A stretch of DNA of 64,000 nt from G965197405 sp965197405 (GTDB lineage: Bacteria; Chloroflexota; Dehalococcoidia; Lucifugimonadales; JAGWBF01). Every line of letters begins with the position of its first letter. Position 1 is the first letter of the stretch. Shown piece after piece: positions 25,911-34,685 of the stretch. A program made the position numbers and the translations under genes. Under the pieces are notes generated by a model. The model saw only the letters and a list, made by a program, of their open reading frames with translations. It was not told the DNA's origin and made no database searches. Location of the stretch: positions 558,001 to 622,000 of the forward strand of contig OZ240206.1 of NCBI GenBank assembly GCA_965197405.1, in the 5' to 3' direction.

Positions 25911-26096
25911 ATGCCTTCGGACAATCTACCCTATCTTTTCGCAGCCTACGCCGTTACGTGGGCGGCCTTCTTCGTGTACATGTTCTTCGTCTCCAGGCAC
26001 CAGCGGGAGATGGAGAGGGAAATACGGGAGCTGAAGCAAGCCCTGGAGCTCAGGGACAATCCAGGCGACCATTACCCTCGCAGCAGCAATAGTTGA
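25911..26096 (+). CDS. Small membrane protein CcmD-like
   Basis: A 61-residue protein beginning MPSDNLPYLFAAYAVTWAAFFVYMFFVSRH: one membrane helix followed by a charged coiled coil (REMEREIRELKQALEL). This is the size, topology and gene position of CcmD, which holds the CcmC-CcmE complex together. It lies between ccmC (17 bases) and ccmE (73 bases). The ATG at 25911 follows GGTGG. Confidence 0.8.
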   Translation: MPSDNLPYLFAAYAVTWAAFFVYMFFVSRHQREMEREIRELKQALELRDNPGDHYPRSSNS

Positions 26097-26169
26097 AACT
26101 CTCGGCCCGGAGATGTATAGTTAAAGCCCGCCTCCAAGATGAAAAAGTCGTCCTGCCGGGAGCTAAGGC

Positions 26170-26628
26170 ATGATAGAAGGCCAGTCTGGGACTCCGCCGG
26201 GCCCCCCTCCTGCGAGCAGTTGGATTTCCAACAACAAGGCCCGCCTGGCCCTCATAGGGGCTGTGCTGGCCCTGGCATTGGGCTATCTGATTTACGCGGC
26301 TTTCCCCGGCAACACCCTATATTACATGACCGTGGACGAATTCGTGGCCGATAAGGGCAACGTGGATGGGAGGAGCGTCAGGGTTGTAGGCAAGCTCGCA
26401 CCCGATTCTTTCCAGCGTGTGCCCGACACAACTCAGGCGAATTTCGTCCTAGCAGGCCAGGGAGAGACGCTGGAAGCCACTTACTTTGGAGTACTCCCGG
26501 ACCTCTTCTTCAACCCCCACTCGGACATAATCGCAGAGGGCAGCTACAACGCCAACGGCGTGTTTCACACAGACACCGTCATCGTCAAATGCCCCTCCAA
26601 GTATCAGGCTTTGACCGAGGAAGGCTGA
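26170..26628 (+). CDS. ccmE: Heme chaperone CcmE, Cys-type (CxxxY)
   Basis: The 152-residue CcmE has an N-terminal membrane anchor (residues 24-44) and an OB-fold beta-barrel. The heme-binding end reads VKCPSKY instead of the usual His-x3-Tyr, so heme would be held by Cys, as in the CxxxY class described from archaea and Desulfovibrio. A Pro-rich stretch (GTPPGPPPASS) precedes the anchor. ccmF and ccmH are not in the window. The gene closes the ccmABCDE run. Confidence 0.9.
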   Translation: MIEGQSGTPPGPPPASSWISNNKARLALIGAVLALALGYLIYAAFPGNTLYYMTVDEFVADKGNVDGRSVRVVGKLAPDSFQRVPDTTQANFVLAGQGETLEATYFGVLPDLFFNPHSDIIAEGSYNANGVFHTDTVIVKCPSKYQALTEEG

Positions 26629-26675
26629 GCACGATACGCTTGGCGCCACAGGACGGACGCCGGTCGCCCCCCCTG

Positions 26676-28097
26676 TCATCGCATCAGGCGGGCCAGACCC
26701 CGGATGATTTGGCCGGACGCACCGCTCAACATCTCTGATACCCGGACCTGGGCGGCGGCCTGCATACTCGCGAAAGAATAGGCGGGGTAGACGTGAATGG
26801 AGTTGGCTATATCGCCCAGCTTCAGGCCCCGGTCCAGGGCCAGGGTCCATTCCTGGACCATCTCGCCAGCCCGCGCCGCCACGATGCTTACCCCCAGAAG
26901 GCTGCCATCCTTCCTGTGAACCAGCTTGAGGAAGCCGGTGGTGTCCCCTTCGGTCTGCGCCCGGTCTACTTTATCCATAGGCCACTGGCAGGTCATCACG
27001 CCGTTGCCGGACCTCTCGCGTGCCTGTGACTCGCTCAGACCGACGTGGGCCACTTCAGGGTCGGTGAACGTGGTCCAGGGGACCCGCTCCGCGACGCCCC
27101 TGGACGCGCCGGGAAGCAAGGCGTTGCGGACAGCCATGACCGCCTGCCAAGCGGCGTAGTGGGTAAACTGGTAGCCGCCTGTACAGTCCCCCACAGCGTA
27201 GATGTGCCCCTGGTTGGTGCGCAAATGCTCGTCCACCCGGATTCCCTGGCTGTCGTAGACGACGCCCGCCCGCTCCAGGTCCAGGCCGTCCACATTGGGC
27301 CGGCGCCCCACGGCGACCAGCAGCGCATCGCCCACCAGCTCGTCACCGGAGGCAACAACGTGAATGCCGTCCCCGTCCTGCCAGGCCCGCTCAACCACAG
27401 CGTTGAAGCGCAAGCTGATGCCTTCCTCCACAAACTTGCCCGCCAGCACGCAGGAGGCTTCCGGCTCATCCTGGGGCAGTATACGGTCCGAACCTTCCAG
27501 CATGGTAACTCCGGAGCCCAGGCGCCGGAAGGCCTGGGCCATCTCGCATCCGGTGGGTCCCGCTCCAATCACCAGGAGGTGGCGCGGGAGCACGGCCATG
27601 TCCCAGACGCTTTCGTAGGTAAGGTAAGCAACGCTGTCCAGCCCCGGCACCGGTGGGACGAAGGGGCTGGCGCCGGTGGCAAGCAATACCCGGCGCGCGG
27701 TCAGGGTCGTCTCGCCGACGGCGAGGGTGCGGGGGCCGAGGAAGCGGGCCGTCCCCAGGACCACGTCAATGCCATCGGCGCGCAGCCTTTCCGGTGATTC
27801 ATGGTCGTATACCCGGGCAACGACGGACCGGACGTGGGCCATAACCTGCTTCAGGTCAACCGCCGGCTCGACAGGCCCCAGTCCATAGAGGTCCGCGGTA
27901 CGCATCCGGTGGGCGACTTTGGCCGCCTTGAGCAGCGTCTTGCTGGGAATGCAACCCGTCCAGGTGCAGTCGCCGCCTATGCGGTGCTTTTCCACCAGGG
28001 CGACGCGGGCCCCTAACTGGACCGCAAATCCGGCGGCAGTGATCCCTGCCGAGCCGCCGCCGATGATAGCAAGATCATAATCATAAGTGTCACTCAT
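26676..28097 (-). CDS. Mercuric reductase/lipoamide dehydrogenase-like flavoprotein
   Basis: A 473-residue pyridine-nucleotide-disulfide oxidoreductase. FAD site: LAIIGGGSAGITAAGFA. The redox-active pair is in GGDCTWTGCIPSK (CxxxxC). NAD(P) site: LLVIGAGPTGCEMAQAF. FAD second motif: IYAVGDCTGG. The C-terminal interface lacks the Cys pair of mercuric reductase, and no MerA-type heavy-metal domain is present. Such proteins are often labelled mercuric-reductase-like, but mercury reduction is not supported here. Stop and ccmE stop converge with a 47-base gap. Confidence 0.88.
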   Translation of the reverse strand: MSDTYDYDLAIIGGGSAGITAAGFAVQLGARVALVEKHRIGGDCTWTGCIPSKTLLKAAKVAHRMRTADLYGLGPVEPAVDLKQVMAHVRSVVARVYDHESPERLRADGIDVVLGTARFLGPRTLAVGETTLTARRVLLATGASPFVPPVPGLDSVAYLTYESVWDMAVLPRHLLVIGAGPTGCEMAQAFRRLGSGVTMLEGSDRILPQDEPEASCVLAGKFVEEGISLRFNAVVERAWQDGDGIHVVASGDELVGDALLVAVGRRPNVDGLDLERAGVVYDSQGIRVDEHLRTNQGHIYAVGDCTGGYQFTHYAAWQAVMAVRNALLPGASRGVAERVPWTTFTDPEVAHVGLSESQARERSGNGVMTCQWPMDKVDRAQTEGDTTGFLKLVHRKDGSLLGVSIVAARAGEMVQEWTLALDRGLKLGDIANSIHVYPAYSFASMQAAAQVRVSEMLSGASGQIIRGLARLMR

Positions 28098-28555
28098 ATG
28101 TCATCGCCTCCCGTCCATCCGGTTGAGAGGGGTACCGCCCCTCCGACTTCTACCGTCCACCTATAGTCAATCATCCGGAGGGCCACATATCAACCCAGTG
28201 TCTTTTGATTCTCGGTGTTAGGCGAATACGGCTCCCCTCCGCGCGTCACTACTATGAAAATACCCTTCGTCATTACCCGCGAAGCTTGTCCCCATGCAAA
28301 CCGGGAGCGGGTATCCACGTCCCCGACGCCCCTGGACTCCTGCTTGCGCAGGAGTGACGCTGAGAAGGCTGGCGGATATTTTCATCCTCTTATGTGTCCT
28401 GACAAGGCCATAGGCAATTCCTCACTCCCCTTCGCTCCGTTCGGAATTGGAGGATGTGGTCTGAAGATCCGGCGATAATATGAAATCGGTAAAGGGATTC
28501 CAGACGTATAAGAATAGATGCCCCTGGATGACCGGAGAGATGAGGAGGTGACAAG
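28098..28555. repeat. Intergenic region with repeats
   Basis: No gene. 28235-28370 carries a family B copy (GTCATTACCCGCGAAGCTTG, CTCCTGCTTGCGCAGGAGTG), and 28415-28445 a fragment of family A (GCAATTCCTCACTCC). The last 60 bases hold the ribosome site for the next gene. Confidence 0.7.
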
Positions 28556-28750
28556 ATGTTCTACTTCAAGGGGTGCCCCAGATGCAGGGGCGACCTGTAT
28601 GCGAACACGGACATATATGGTCCGTACACGGCCTGTCTGCAATGTGGACACTATCTGACGCGGGAAGAAGAGAAGGAGCTTGAGAGTACCGGCCCGCTCT
28701 GGGAGGCGTGGGCCGCCGCTCTGGTCCAACAAGAGAAGGCAGCCGCATAA
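28556..28750 (+). CDS. Small zinc-ribbon protein (copy 2)
   Basis: A 64-residue protein beginning MFYFKGCPRCRGDLYANTD with the second knuckle CLQCGHYL, followed by a charged helix. It is clearly related to the gene at 22093. The ATG has GGAGGTGA just upstream. No heat-shock palindrome was seen before it. Function unknown; it sits between a repeat block and ccdA. Confidence 0.75.
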   Translation: MFYFKGCPRCRGDLYANTDIYGPYTACLQCGHYLTREEEKELESTGPLWEAWAAALVQQEKAAA

Positions 28751-28821
28751 ACCGGATCGCGTGGTCCGGCATCCAAAAGCTAATTACAGGCATTCACAAA
28801 CGTTAGGGAGTGAGTAATAAT

Positions 28822-29742
28822 ATGAGTATTATGTCTTTATCACGATACTTCAAGGGTGACCCGACACAGGAAACCAGGCCGCTGTGGACTAGCATGATTC
28901 CCTTCCTGGCCGGGGGCGCGGCCCTGGCCGTCGCAGTCGTTGGAGCCGCCCTTACCGGCGAGGCTGGCAGCACGGGAGGGGTCAACGGGTTCGTTGAGGG
29001 CCTATCCGGGAATTCCAGCTCCCGGCTGGGGAACCTGGGGCTTCTGGCCCCCTTGGGATTCGCTTTCGCAGCCGGTATGGCATCCTCCGTCAATCCCTGT
29101 GGCTTTGCCATGCTCCCTGCATACCTGGGCCTCTACCTTGGCTCCAATGAGAAAAGTGAGGAGCGCATCCACGCCATCAGACACCTGGGCAAGGCGTTGC
29201 TGGTGGGCGGGGTGGTCACCGTCGGGTTCATCCTGCTCTTTGGCGTAGTGGGCCTGATCATAGGGGGAGGGGCCAGGTCTGTCGTGGACATCATTCCCTG
29301 GCTCGGCCTGAGCATTGGTGTGGTGTTGACCCTCGTGGGCGCGTGGCTGATTGGGGGCGGCAAGCTGTACACCGGGATCGCGGCGCGGGCGGCGGCGCGA
29401 ATGGGGAATCCGGGCCAGGTCAGCATCCGGGGGTATTTCCTGTTCGGGTTGAGCTATGGCACGGCGTCCCTGAGCTGCACCCTCCCCATCTTTCTGGCGG
29501 TGGTGGGGACCAGCCTCGCGGTGTCAGACATCCCCACCGCCCTGGGCCAGCTTGTCCTCTATGGACTGGGCATGGGGGTTGTGATAATGGCCCTGACGGT
29601 GGGGATAGCGTTCTTCAAGGGGGCCATGGTGAGTATGCTGCGAAAGGCCCTACGGTATATCCAGCCCGTCAGCTCCGTGCTAATGCTGGTGGCCGGCTCC
29701 TACATAGTCTTCTACTGGCTGACCATCGGCGGATTGTGGTGA
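28822..29742 (+). CDS. Cytochrome c biogenesis protein CcdA-like
   Basis: A membrane protein of about 306 residues with one N-terminal segment plus six to eight more. The CcdA-type first Cys sits in SSVNPCGFAMLPAYLG, and the second in YGTASLSCTLPIFLAVVG. It would carry electrons across the membrane to keep apocytochrome or other thiols reduced. ATG 28822 is used since GGGAG overlaps the GTG at 28810. It is separated from the ccm genes by the flavoprotein but belongs functionally with them. The DUF3179 lipoprotein gene starts 14 bases after its stop. Confidence 0.9.
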   Translation: MSIMSLSRYFKGDPTQETRPLWTSMIPFLAGGAALAVAVVGAALTGEAGSTGGVNGFVEGLSGNSSSRLGNLGLLAPLGFAFAAGMASSVNPCGFAMLPAYLGLYLGSNEKSEERIHAIRHLGKALLVGGVVTVGFILLFGVVGLIIGGGARSVVDIIPWLGLSIGVVLTLVGAWLIGGGKLYTGIAARAAARMGNPGQVSIRGYFLFGLSYGTASLSCTLPIFLAVVGTSLAVSDIPTALGQLVLYGLGMGVVIMALTVGIAFFKGAMVSMLRKALRYIQPVSSVLMLVAGSYIVFYWLTIGGLW

Positions 29743-29756
29743 GGGGGAGATGGAAC

Positions 29757-30989
29757 ATGAGGAGTCTTTGGGTGCTGGGACTCCTGTCGGCTGCCGCGGT
29801 TTTCATCGTCGCCGCCTGCGGCGGGCGCGACGCATCCAGCCCCGGCACACTTGCTCCCACTCCTGAAGCCAGCATCCCGGAGGGACCCGAGGCGGCGGCC
29901 CCGGTCCGGCCCGATGAGTCTCTGACAGACCTTGAGCTGTCCGCATTGAGCCAGGGCGTTTGGAAGACGGACTTCAGGCTGCACAGCGTCCCCTACAGCG
30001 AGATAATTTCAGGCGGCCCCCCAAGGGATGGGATTCCACCCCTTGACGCTCCCCGATTCACAACCATCTCAGACGCAAACGAGTGGGTTGGCGGCAATGA
30101 GCCGGTCATCGCCTTCGAGGTCAACGACGACGCCAGGGCTTACCCCCTCCAGATACTCACGTGGCACGAGATCGTCAATGACGTGGTGAGCGGCGTGCCC
30201 GTGTCGGTGACCTTCTGCCCTCTCTGCAACTCGGCCATCGTGTTCGACAGGAGGCTCGAGGGAGTCGTCTACGACTTCGGGACATCGGGCAAGCTGCGGA
30301 ACAGCGACCTGGTAATGTGGGACCGGCAGACCGAGTCCTGGTGGCAGCAGCTCACCGGCGAGGCGATCGCAGGCGAGCTTACGGGCAAGGTGCTCACCGC
30401 TCTCCCGGCCCCCATTATCTCATGGGAGGACTTCAAGACCGCCCATCCGGAGGGTAAGGTCCTCTCCAGGGACACGGGATTCCCCCGTCGTTACGGAGAG
30501 AACCCCTACGTGGGCTACGACGAAGTTGACAAGCCTCCCTTCCTCTATCGAGGCAGTCCGGACGGGAGGCTGCCGCCGAAGGAGAGAGTGGCGGCGGTGA
30601 CCATCGGCGAGGTGGATGTGGCCTTTCCCTTCTCGCTCCTGGAAGCCGAGCGGGTGGTCAACTATAGCGTAAACGGGCAAGACCTGGTCGTATTTTTCAA
30701 GCCCGGGACCGCATCCGCCCTAGACCGGGCCCTCATCCGGGACTCGCGGGATGCAGGGGCTACAGGAGTGTTCGACGCTAGACTGGACGAGCAAAAGCTC
30801 AGCTTCCGTGAGGATGACGGAAGAATCACAGACGACGAAACGGGAAGCGTCTGGAACATCCTCGGCGAGGCTACGGCGGGACCCCTGGAGGGAAAGAATC
30901 TGACGCCCTTGGTCCACGCCAATCACTTCTGGTTTGCGTGGGGCGCCTTCAGGCCGGATACCATAATCTATGAGGGAGCAATTTCTTAA
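29757..30989 (+). CDS. DUF3179 lipoprotein
   Basis: A 410-residue exported protein. Its N-terminus MRSLWVLGLLSAAAVFIVAAC is a lipoprotein signal with Cys 21 as the acceptor, then a linker (TLAPTPEASIPEGPE). The DUF3179 domain follows with DDARAYPLQILTWHEIVNDV and VTFCPLCNSAIVFDR, whose CPLC pair may bind a metal or be oxidised by CcdA. The ATG has GGGGGAGA upstream. Function not known; this family often sits close to redox maturation genes. Confidence 0.85.
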   Translation: MRSLWVLGLLSAAAVFIVAACGGRDASSPGTLAPTPEASIPEGPEAAAPVRPDESLTDLELSALSQGVWKTDFRLHSVPYSEIISGGPPRDGIPPLDAPRFTTISDANEWVGGNEPVIAFEVNDDARAYPLQILTWHEIVNDVVSGVPVSVTFCPLCNSAIVFDRRLEGVVYDFGTSGKLRNSDLVMWDRQTESWWQQLTGEAIAGELTGKVLTALPAPIISWEDFKTAHPEGKVLSRDTGFPRRYGENPYVGYDEVDKPPFLYRGSPDGRLPPKERVAAVTIGEVDVAFPFSLLEAERVVNYSVNGQDLVVFFKPGTASALDRALIRDSRDAGATGVFDARLDEQKLSFREDDGRITDDETGSVWNILGEATAGPLEGKNLTPLVHANHFWFAWGAFRPDTIIYEGAIS

Positions 30990-31127
30990 GAGGGTGTTTC
31001 CAAAGGTTCCTCCTTGGGGCCTCCTCGCACTTGACGGGAGAGGATTGAGGTGAGGGTGTCGGAACAACTCCCCCTCATCCTAACCTTCTCCCGCCAGGGG
31101 AGAAGGGACTCCGGAAACATCCCCTTA
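30990..31127. repeat. Dispersed palindromic repeat (family C)
   Basis: About 30990-31120 holds a family C copy with outer ends GTGTTTCC and GGAAACATCC, and inner GGGAGAGGATTGAGGTGAGG. It separates the DUF3179 gene from the insertion sequence. Confidence 0.7.
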
Positions 31128-31131
31128 GAGC

Positions 31132-31545
31132 CTATCCTAATAACCCGGCGGCTCTGAGAGCGATAAGGGCACAGGCGAAATGAAGAAAGGCTATGTAGTT
31201 GGTGGGAGACTTGTCCCAGCGGACCAAAATGCGCCGGAAGCGGTTCATCCAGCTGTGGGTGCGTTCCACCACCCAGCGCCGGGCTTTGAAGCCGGCCTCT
31301 TTCTTGATGGCCTGAGCCTCTTCCCCACGGCTGCGTATGTGGGCCGTGAAGCCAAACTCGTCCACGGTCCGGCGCACCTCATCAAAGTCGTAGCCCTTGT
31401 CCAAGCACAGACCCTGGGGATGCTCCGGGCTGGGCGCGGGGCGTGGCACGGGGAGGCTGTCCACCGTGGCCCGCACCAGCTTCATATCGTGGCGGTTGGC
31501 CCCGTCCACTGCCAGCCCCACCGGAATGCCCCCGGCTTCGGTCAA
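31132..31545 (-). CDS. IS1 transposase, C-terminal part (DDE)
   Basis: Carries the later catalytic residues of the DDE domain: Asp in GLCLDKGYDFDEV and Glu in ARRWVVERTHSWMNRF. The frame is open further upstream to the G7 run at about 31600, where it must join the first part; M at 31545 is only the first start-like codon. Product is the C-terminal half of an IS5-type transposase. Confidence 0.85.
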   Translation of the reverse strand: MTEAGGIPVGLAVDGANRHDMKLVRATVDSLPVPRPAPSPEHPQGLCLDKGYDFDEVRRTVDEFGFTAHIRSRGEEAQAIKKEAGFKARRWVVERTHSWMNRFRRILVRWDKSPTNYIAFLHFACALIALRAAGLLG

Positions 31546-31567
31546 GAGACTGCGTTTGACCCCGCTC

Positions 31568-32020
31568 TTACCCCGGTCCGTGGGGTTGGGACCGGTTTTC
31601 CCCCCCGCCCAAGGGGGATTTGGTCAAGGCCCCGTCCATGCTCAGCCAGCTCCAGTCCAAACCCTTCAATTCGTCATAGCGTTCCAGCCCGGTCCGCCAT
31701 AGCTCCAGGAACACCCCGGCGGCGGCCCATTCCTGAAAGCGCAGGTGGGCGGTGGAGCCGGAGCAAATGCCGGTGGCATCCAAGGACTTCCACTGGCAAC
31801 CGGTGCGAAGCACGTAGAAGATACCGTTGGCGCAGGTCCGGTCCGGGACCCGGGGGCGGCCTCCGCCCAAGGGATGGGTATTCACCCGCTGGGGAAGGAG
31901 TGGAGCCAGTGCCTCCCACAGTTCGTCGGATACTTGGAAGGAGCCGGTGGTGGGGTTGGTCGGAGAGGCTGGGCCGGCGCGGGGTGGTCGAGGCGGCTTG
32001 GGTTCTTTCGCTTTCGTCAT
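31568..32020 (-). CDS. IS1 transposase, N-terminal part
   Basis: A DUF4096-type N-terminal domain (QVSDELWEALAPLLPQRVN, followed by RPRVPDRTCANGIFYVLRTG), then the first DDE Asp in LSMDGALTKS. The frame ends soon after GGGENRSQ, and the active enzyme needs a shift into the +1 frame at the G7A4 run near 31600, programmed or caused by a sequence error. Confidence 0.85.
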   Translation of the reverse strand: MTKAKEPKPPRPPRAGPASPTNPTTGSFQVSDELWEALAPLLPQRVNTHPLGGGRPRVPDRTCANGIFYVLRTGCQWKSLDATGICSGSTAHLRFQEWAAAGVFLELWRTGLERYDELKGLDWSWLSMDGALTKSPLGGGENRSQPHGPG

Positions 32021-32097
32021 TCCCCAAGTTTAGCCGCTCCTCTGCCTCCTTCCTCATTCACTACTCAGCGGGTTTCACCGGTTTTTAGGATAGGCTC

Positions 32098-33048
32098 TTA
32101 GACCTCTTCGCGCTGGATCAGGTGCACCAGGAGGCCTCCCAGGCTCCCCGGATGGATAAAACCGATATGAGAGCGGCGGCTTCCCGGCCTGCCCGCGGTA
32201 TCAATCATCACGTGGCCCGCTCGCTCCAGGGCCCCAAGCGCCCGTTGGATGTCGGCGACCTTGAGGGCGACATGGTGTAGTCCGGGACCCCGTGACGCGA
32301 TGAAACGGCTGATGGCTCCCTGGTCCTGCCTGGTAGTCCCCGACTGGCCGCGCTCGACCTCGCCGGCCTGGCGGGGATCGAAGTCCTGCAAGAGCTCCAG
32401 GTCGCAGTCGCCTATGGTGATGAAGGCGACCCTGAGTCCGGCGACGGGCTCGGGTGGCCGGCTGTGGTACACGACGCCGTACTTGTCCGAGGTGAAGCTT
32501 TCAATGGACGTCCGCACTTCCATGTCCGTCTGGGTGCTCTCGACGGGATACCCAAGGCGGCGCGAAAACGCGTCTATGGCCAGGGAGTTGTCCAAGGACG
32601 CAACGCCGATGTGGTCCATGCGCTCAACCCAGCCGCCCCCAGCGAGATTAGTAGGACTGAGGGGCAGTGGCTCGGAGAGGAATACACGCACCCCACCCGT
32701 CGCCTGGGGCGAGAGCATGACCCGGCGCGCGCCTCCAAGGTCCTGGGCCGGGCCGGTCCCGGCGATGGCAACGCCCGCCGCATCCGCTTGCCGTGCGGCC
32801 CTCTCCGGGTCGTCCGTCGCCAGGGCGACATGGTGAACGCCGGTTTTCTCCGCTCCACCCGCGAAGGGGTCGCCGAGTTCAAACAGCGCCAGCGCACTTT
32901 CCCCGACGCTGAGCACGGGGGCGCTGCGTCCGGTCTCGCCGACGGCGCAGTCGGTGCGCGCAAGGCCGAAGTCACGGGCCAGCGCCGTAGCAACGGCGTC
33001 AACATCGCGCACGACAACGGCAACGTAAGCCAGGCCATTACCGATCAT
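32098..33048 (-). CDS. VOC-family (glyoxalase/epimerase-like) protein, two domains
   Basis: A 316-residue vicinal-oxygen-chelate protein with two complete modules. The first (residues 1-125) begins GLAYVAVVVRDVDAVATALARDFGL and ends in RVFLSEPL, and the second begins MDHIGVASLDNSLAIDAFSRRLGY and later has GPGLHHVALKV and HIGFIHPG. The second resembles methylmalonyl-CoA epimerase and 4-hydroxyphenylpyruvate dioxygenase, with His in DHIG, HHVA and a Glu near LELLQ as metal ligands. ATG 33048 with GAGGAG. The stop codon TAA is the target site of IS 1, so the protein end is unchanged. Confidence 0.85.
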   Translation of the reverse strand: MIGNGLAYVAVVVRDVDAVATALARDFGLARTDCAVGETGRSAPVLSVGESALALFELGDPFAGGAEKTGVHHVALATDDPERAARQADAAGVAIAGTGPAQDLGGARRVMLSPQATGGVRVFLSEPLPLSPTNLAGGGWVERMDHIGVASLDNSLAIDAFSRRLGYPVESTQTDMEVRTSIESFTSDKYGVVYHSRPPEPVAGLRVAFITIGDCDLELLQDFDPRQAGEVERGQSGTTRQDQGAISRFIASRGPGLHHVALKVADIQRALGALERAGHVMIDTAGRPGSRRSHIGFIHPGSLGGLLVHLIQREEV

Positions 33049-33430
33049 GGGGTTTCTCCTCGATATTGGATGCTGATTAGCTGAGTCCATTATACGGCAG
33101 CCAAGAGCTTTTGCAATTTGTTGACGGCCACAGACCAGCAACCGTAAACTGACGTGACCGGCTGCGGGTTATGGCGGACAGGAGGGTCCTTCATTGTCAC
33201 CCCCTGTTCAAGCCAGGGGCAGGCTCCGAGCGGAGGGAGGGGTCTAAAATCCTTCTCCTCGGTGTCGTTTTGCTCGCGCGGCATTTTAGATTCTTCGTCG
33301 CTCCGCTCCTCAGAATGACACGCGGGGGCCTGACTGCTGCTGGCAGGTCTTTATCCACCCCCGCCTGGCAGCACACAGGTAACGTTGAGAATGAAAAGGC
33401 CCTATAGCGGGCAGGAAAGATGCAGGGAAT
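33049..33430. repeat. Intergenic repeat block
   Basis: 33190-33250 matches the GTCACCCCCTGTTCAAGCCA repeat and 33280-33320 a variant of family A ending AATGACACGCGGGGGCCTG. The remainder holds no gene. The divergent promoters of the VOC gene and sat must lie here, but none stands out. Confidence 0.65.
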
Positions 33431-34666
33431 ATGGTTGACAACACCCTATCGCCCCACGGCGGGGAAATTGTAGAGAGGGTTGCCCCAGGGCACATTGCCA
33501 GGGACAGGATTCGTGGGCTTAAGTCGGTGGCCCTCAGAGGGCAGACCGCGAGGGAGTGCGTCAGCATTGCCTATGGCTTCTTCTCTCCCCTTGAGGGGTT
33601 CATGGCGCGGGCGGACGTTGACGCTGTGAACAACGACATGAGGCTGGCCAGCGGCTACGTCTGGAGCATACCCATAGTGTTCGACATTTCCCTTGAGGAG
33701 GTGAAGCAACTGGGCCTCCAAGAGGGCGACACACTGCTCCTCACCTACCAGGACCGCCCCCTGGCGACCCTCGAAATCGAAGAGATTTACGCCTACGACA
33801 TGGAGCACATGGCCCGCAGCGTCTACGGCACGAAGGATGAGGGTCATCCCGGGGTGAGGAGGACCTATGCCTATAAGGACAGGTTTCTGGGCGGCAAGGT
33901 GACTCTAATCAATCCGCCGGAAATAAACCCGCCCTTCGACCGGTTCTGGCACACTCCCAAAGAGCTCAGGAGAAGGCTCCAGGACAGGGGATGGGAGCGG
34001 GTGGTGGCTCACCAGACGAGGAACGTGCCCCATGCCGGGCATGAGTGGATGATGAAAGCAGCGTGGTTCGCCGCCAATGCCGACGCCGTCCTGGTGAACG
34101 CCGTGATTGGTGAGAAGCGTACCGGGGACTACATTGACGAAGCGATTATCCTGGCCCACGACATGCTCCGGAGGGCGGGGTATTTCCGCGAGGATGTTCA
34201 CATGACATCCATGCTGCTGTGGGATATGAGGTACGCAGGCCCCAGGGAGGCGGTGTTCCACGCAATAGTCAGGAAGAACCTGGGCTGCACTCACCATATG
34301 TTCGGGAGGGACCACGCGGGAGTCGGCTCCTATTACGGTCCCCACGACGCCCACAGGATATTCGACCGGATACCCGACATAGGCATACGACCGGTCGCGA
34401 CCCTCGAATGGTGGTATTGTCCGGTCTGCGCGGGGATTGCCTATGAGGAACTGTGCGGGCACCAGGACCAAAAGCAGGAGCTTAGCGGCACCCTGATGCG
34501 GAGGACCCTTGAGAGCGGCGTCCGGCCTTCATCCCTCACCTTCAGGGCAGAGGTCTTTGACCTGGTGACGGAGTGTGCTGAGAGGTACGGCTTCGGCTCG
34601 CCCTTCGTCAACGAAAGTTATCTGAGGAACAGGGACCCGGTGATGACAGTCCCGCCGATGGAGTGA
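33431..34666 (+). CDS. sat: Sulfate adenylyltransferase (ATP sulfurylase)
   Basis: Sat interconverts APS and PPi with ATP and sulfate. The 411-residue protein has the PUA-like N-terminal domain and catalytic domain motifs HQTRNVPHAGHEW, FGRDHAGVGSYYG and ATLEWWYCPVCAG, the last with a Cys pair likely to bind zinc as in dissimilatory enzymes. It faces aprA convergently with a gap of 19 bases. In a sulfite oxidiser it would run in reverse, making ATP and sulfate from APS. Confidence 0.93.
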   Translation: MVDNTLSPHGGEIVERVAPGHIARDRIRGLKSVALRGQTARECVSIAYGFFSPLEGFMARADVDAVNNDMRLASGYVWSIPIVFDISLEEVKQLGLQEGDTLLLTYQDRPLATLEIEEIYAYDMEHMARSVYGTKDEGHPGVRRTYAYKDRFLGGKVTLINPPEINPPFDRFWHTPKELRRRLQDRGWERVVAHQTRNVPHAGHEWMMKAAWFAANADAVLVNAVIGEKRTGDYIDEAIILAHDMLRRAGYFREDVHMTSMLLWDMRYAGPREAVFHAIVRKNLGCTHHMFGRDHAGVGSYYGPHDAHRIFDRIPDIGIRPVATLEWWYCPVCAGIAYEELCGHQDQKQELSGTLMRRTLESGVRPSSLTFRAEVFDLVTECAERYGFGSPFVNESYLRNRDPVMTVPPME

Positions 34667-34685
34667 GCGCCGGCGAAGGTCCGAG

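Larger units (their letters stand above)
31128..32097 (-). mobile_element. IS5-type insertion sequence 1
   Basis: A 970-base element. Its ends are inverted copies GAGCCTATCCTAA (31128-31140 and reversed at 32085-32097). A direct TTA flanks it at 31125-31127 and 32098-32100, the 3-bp target site of the IS1031-like group of IS5. The right copy of TTA is also the stop codon of the neighbouring VOC gene. Its transposase is split over two frames at a run of seven G. Unlike the second element in sequence. Confidence 0.9.

Noticed and set aside
26676..28097. True mercuric reductase (merA)
   Set aside because: No N-terminal heavy-metal domain, no C-terminal Cys pair and no other mer genes nearby.
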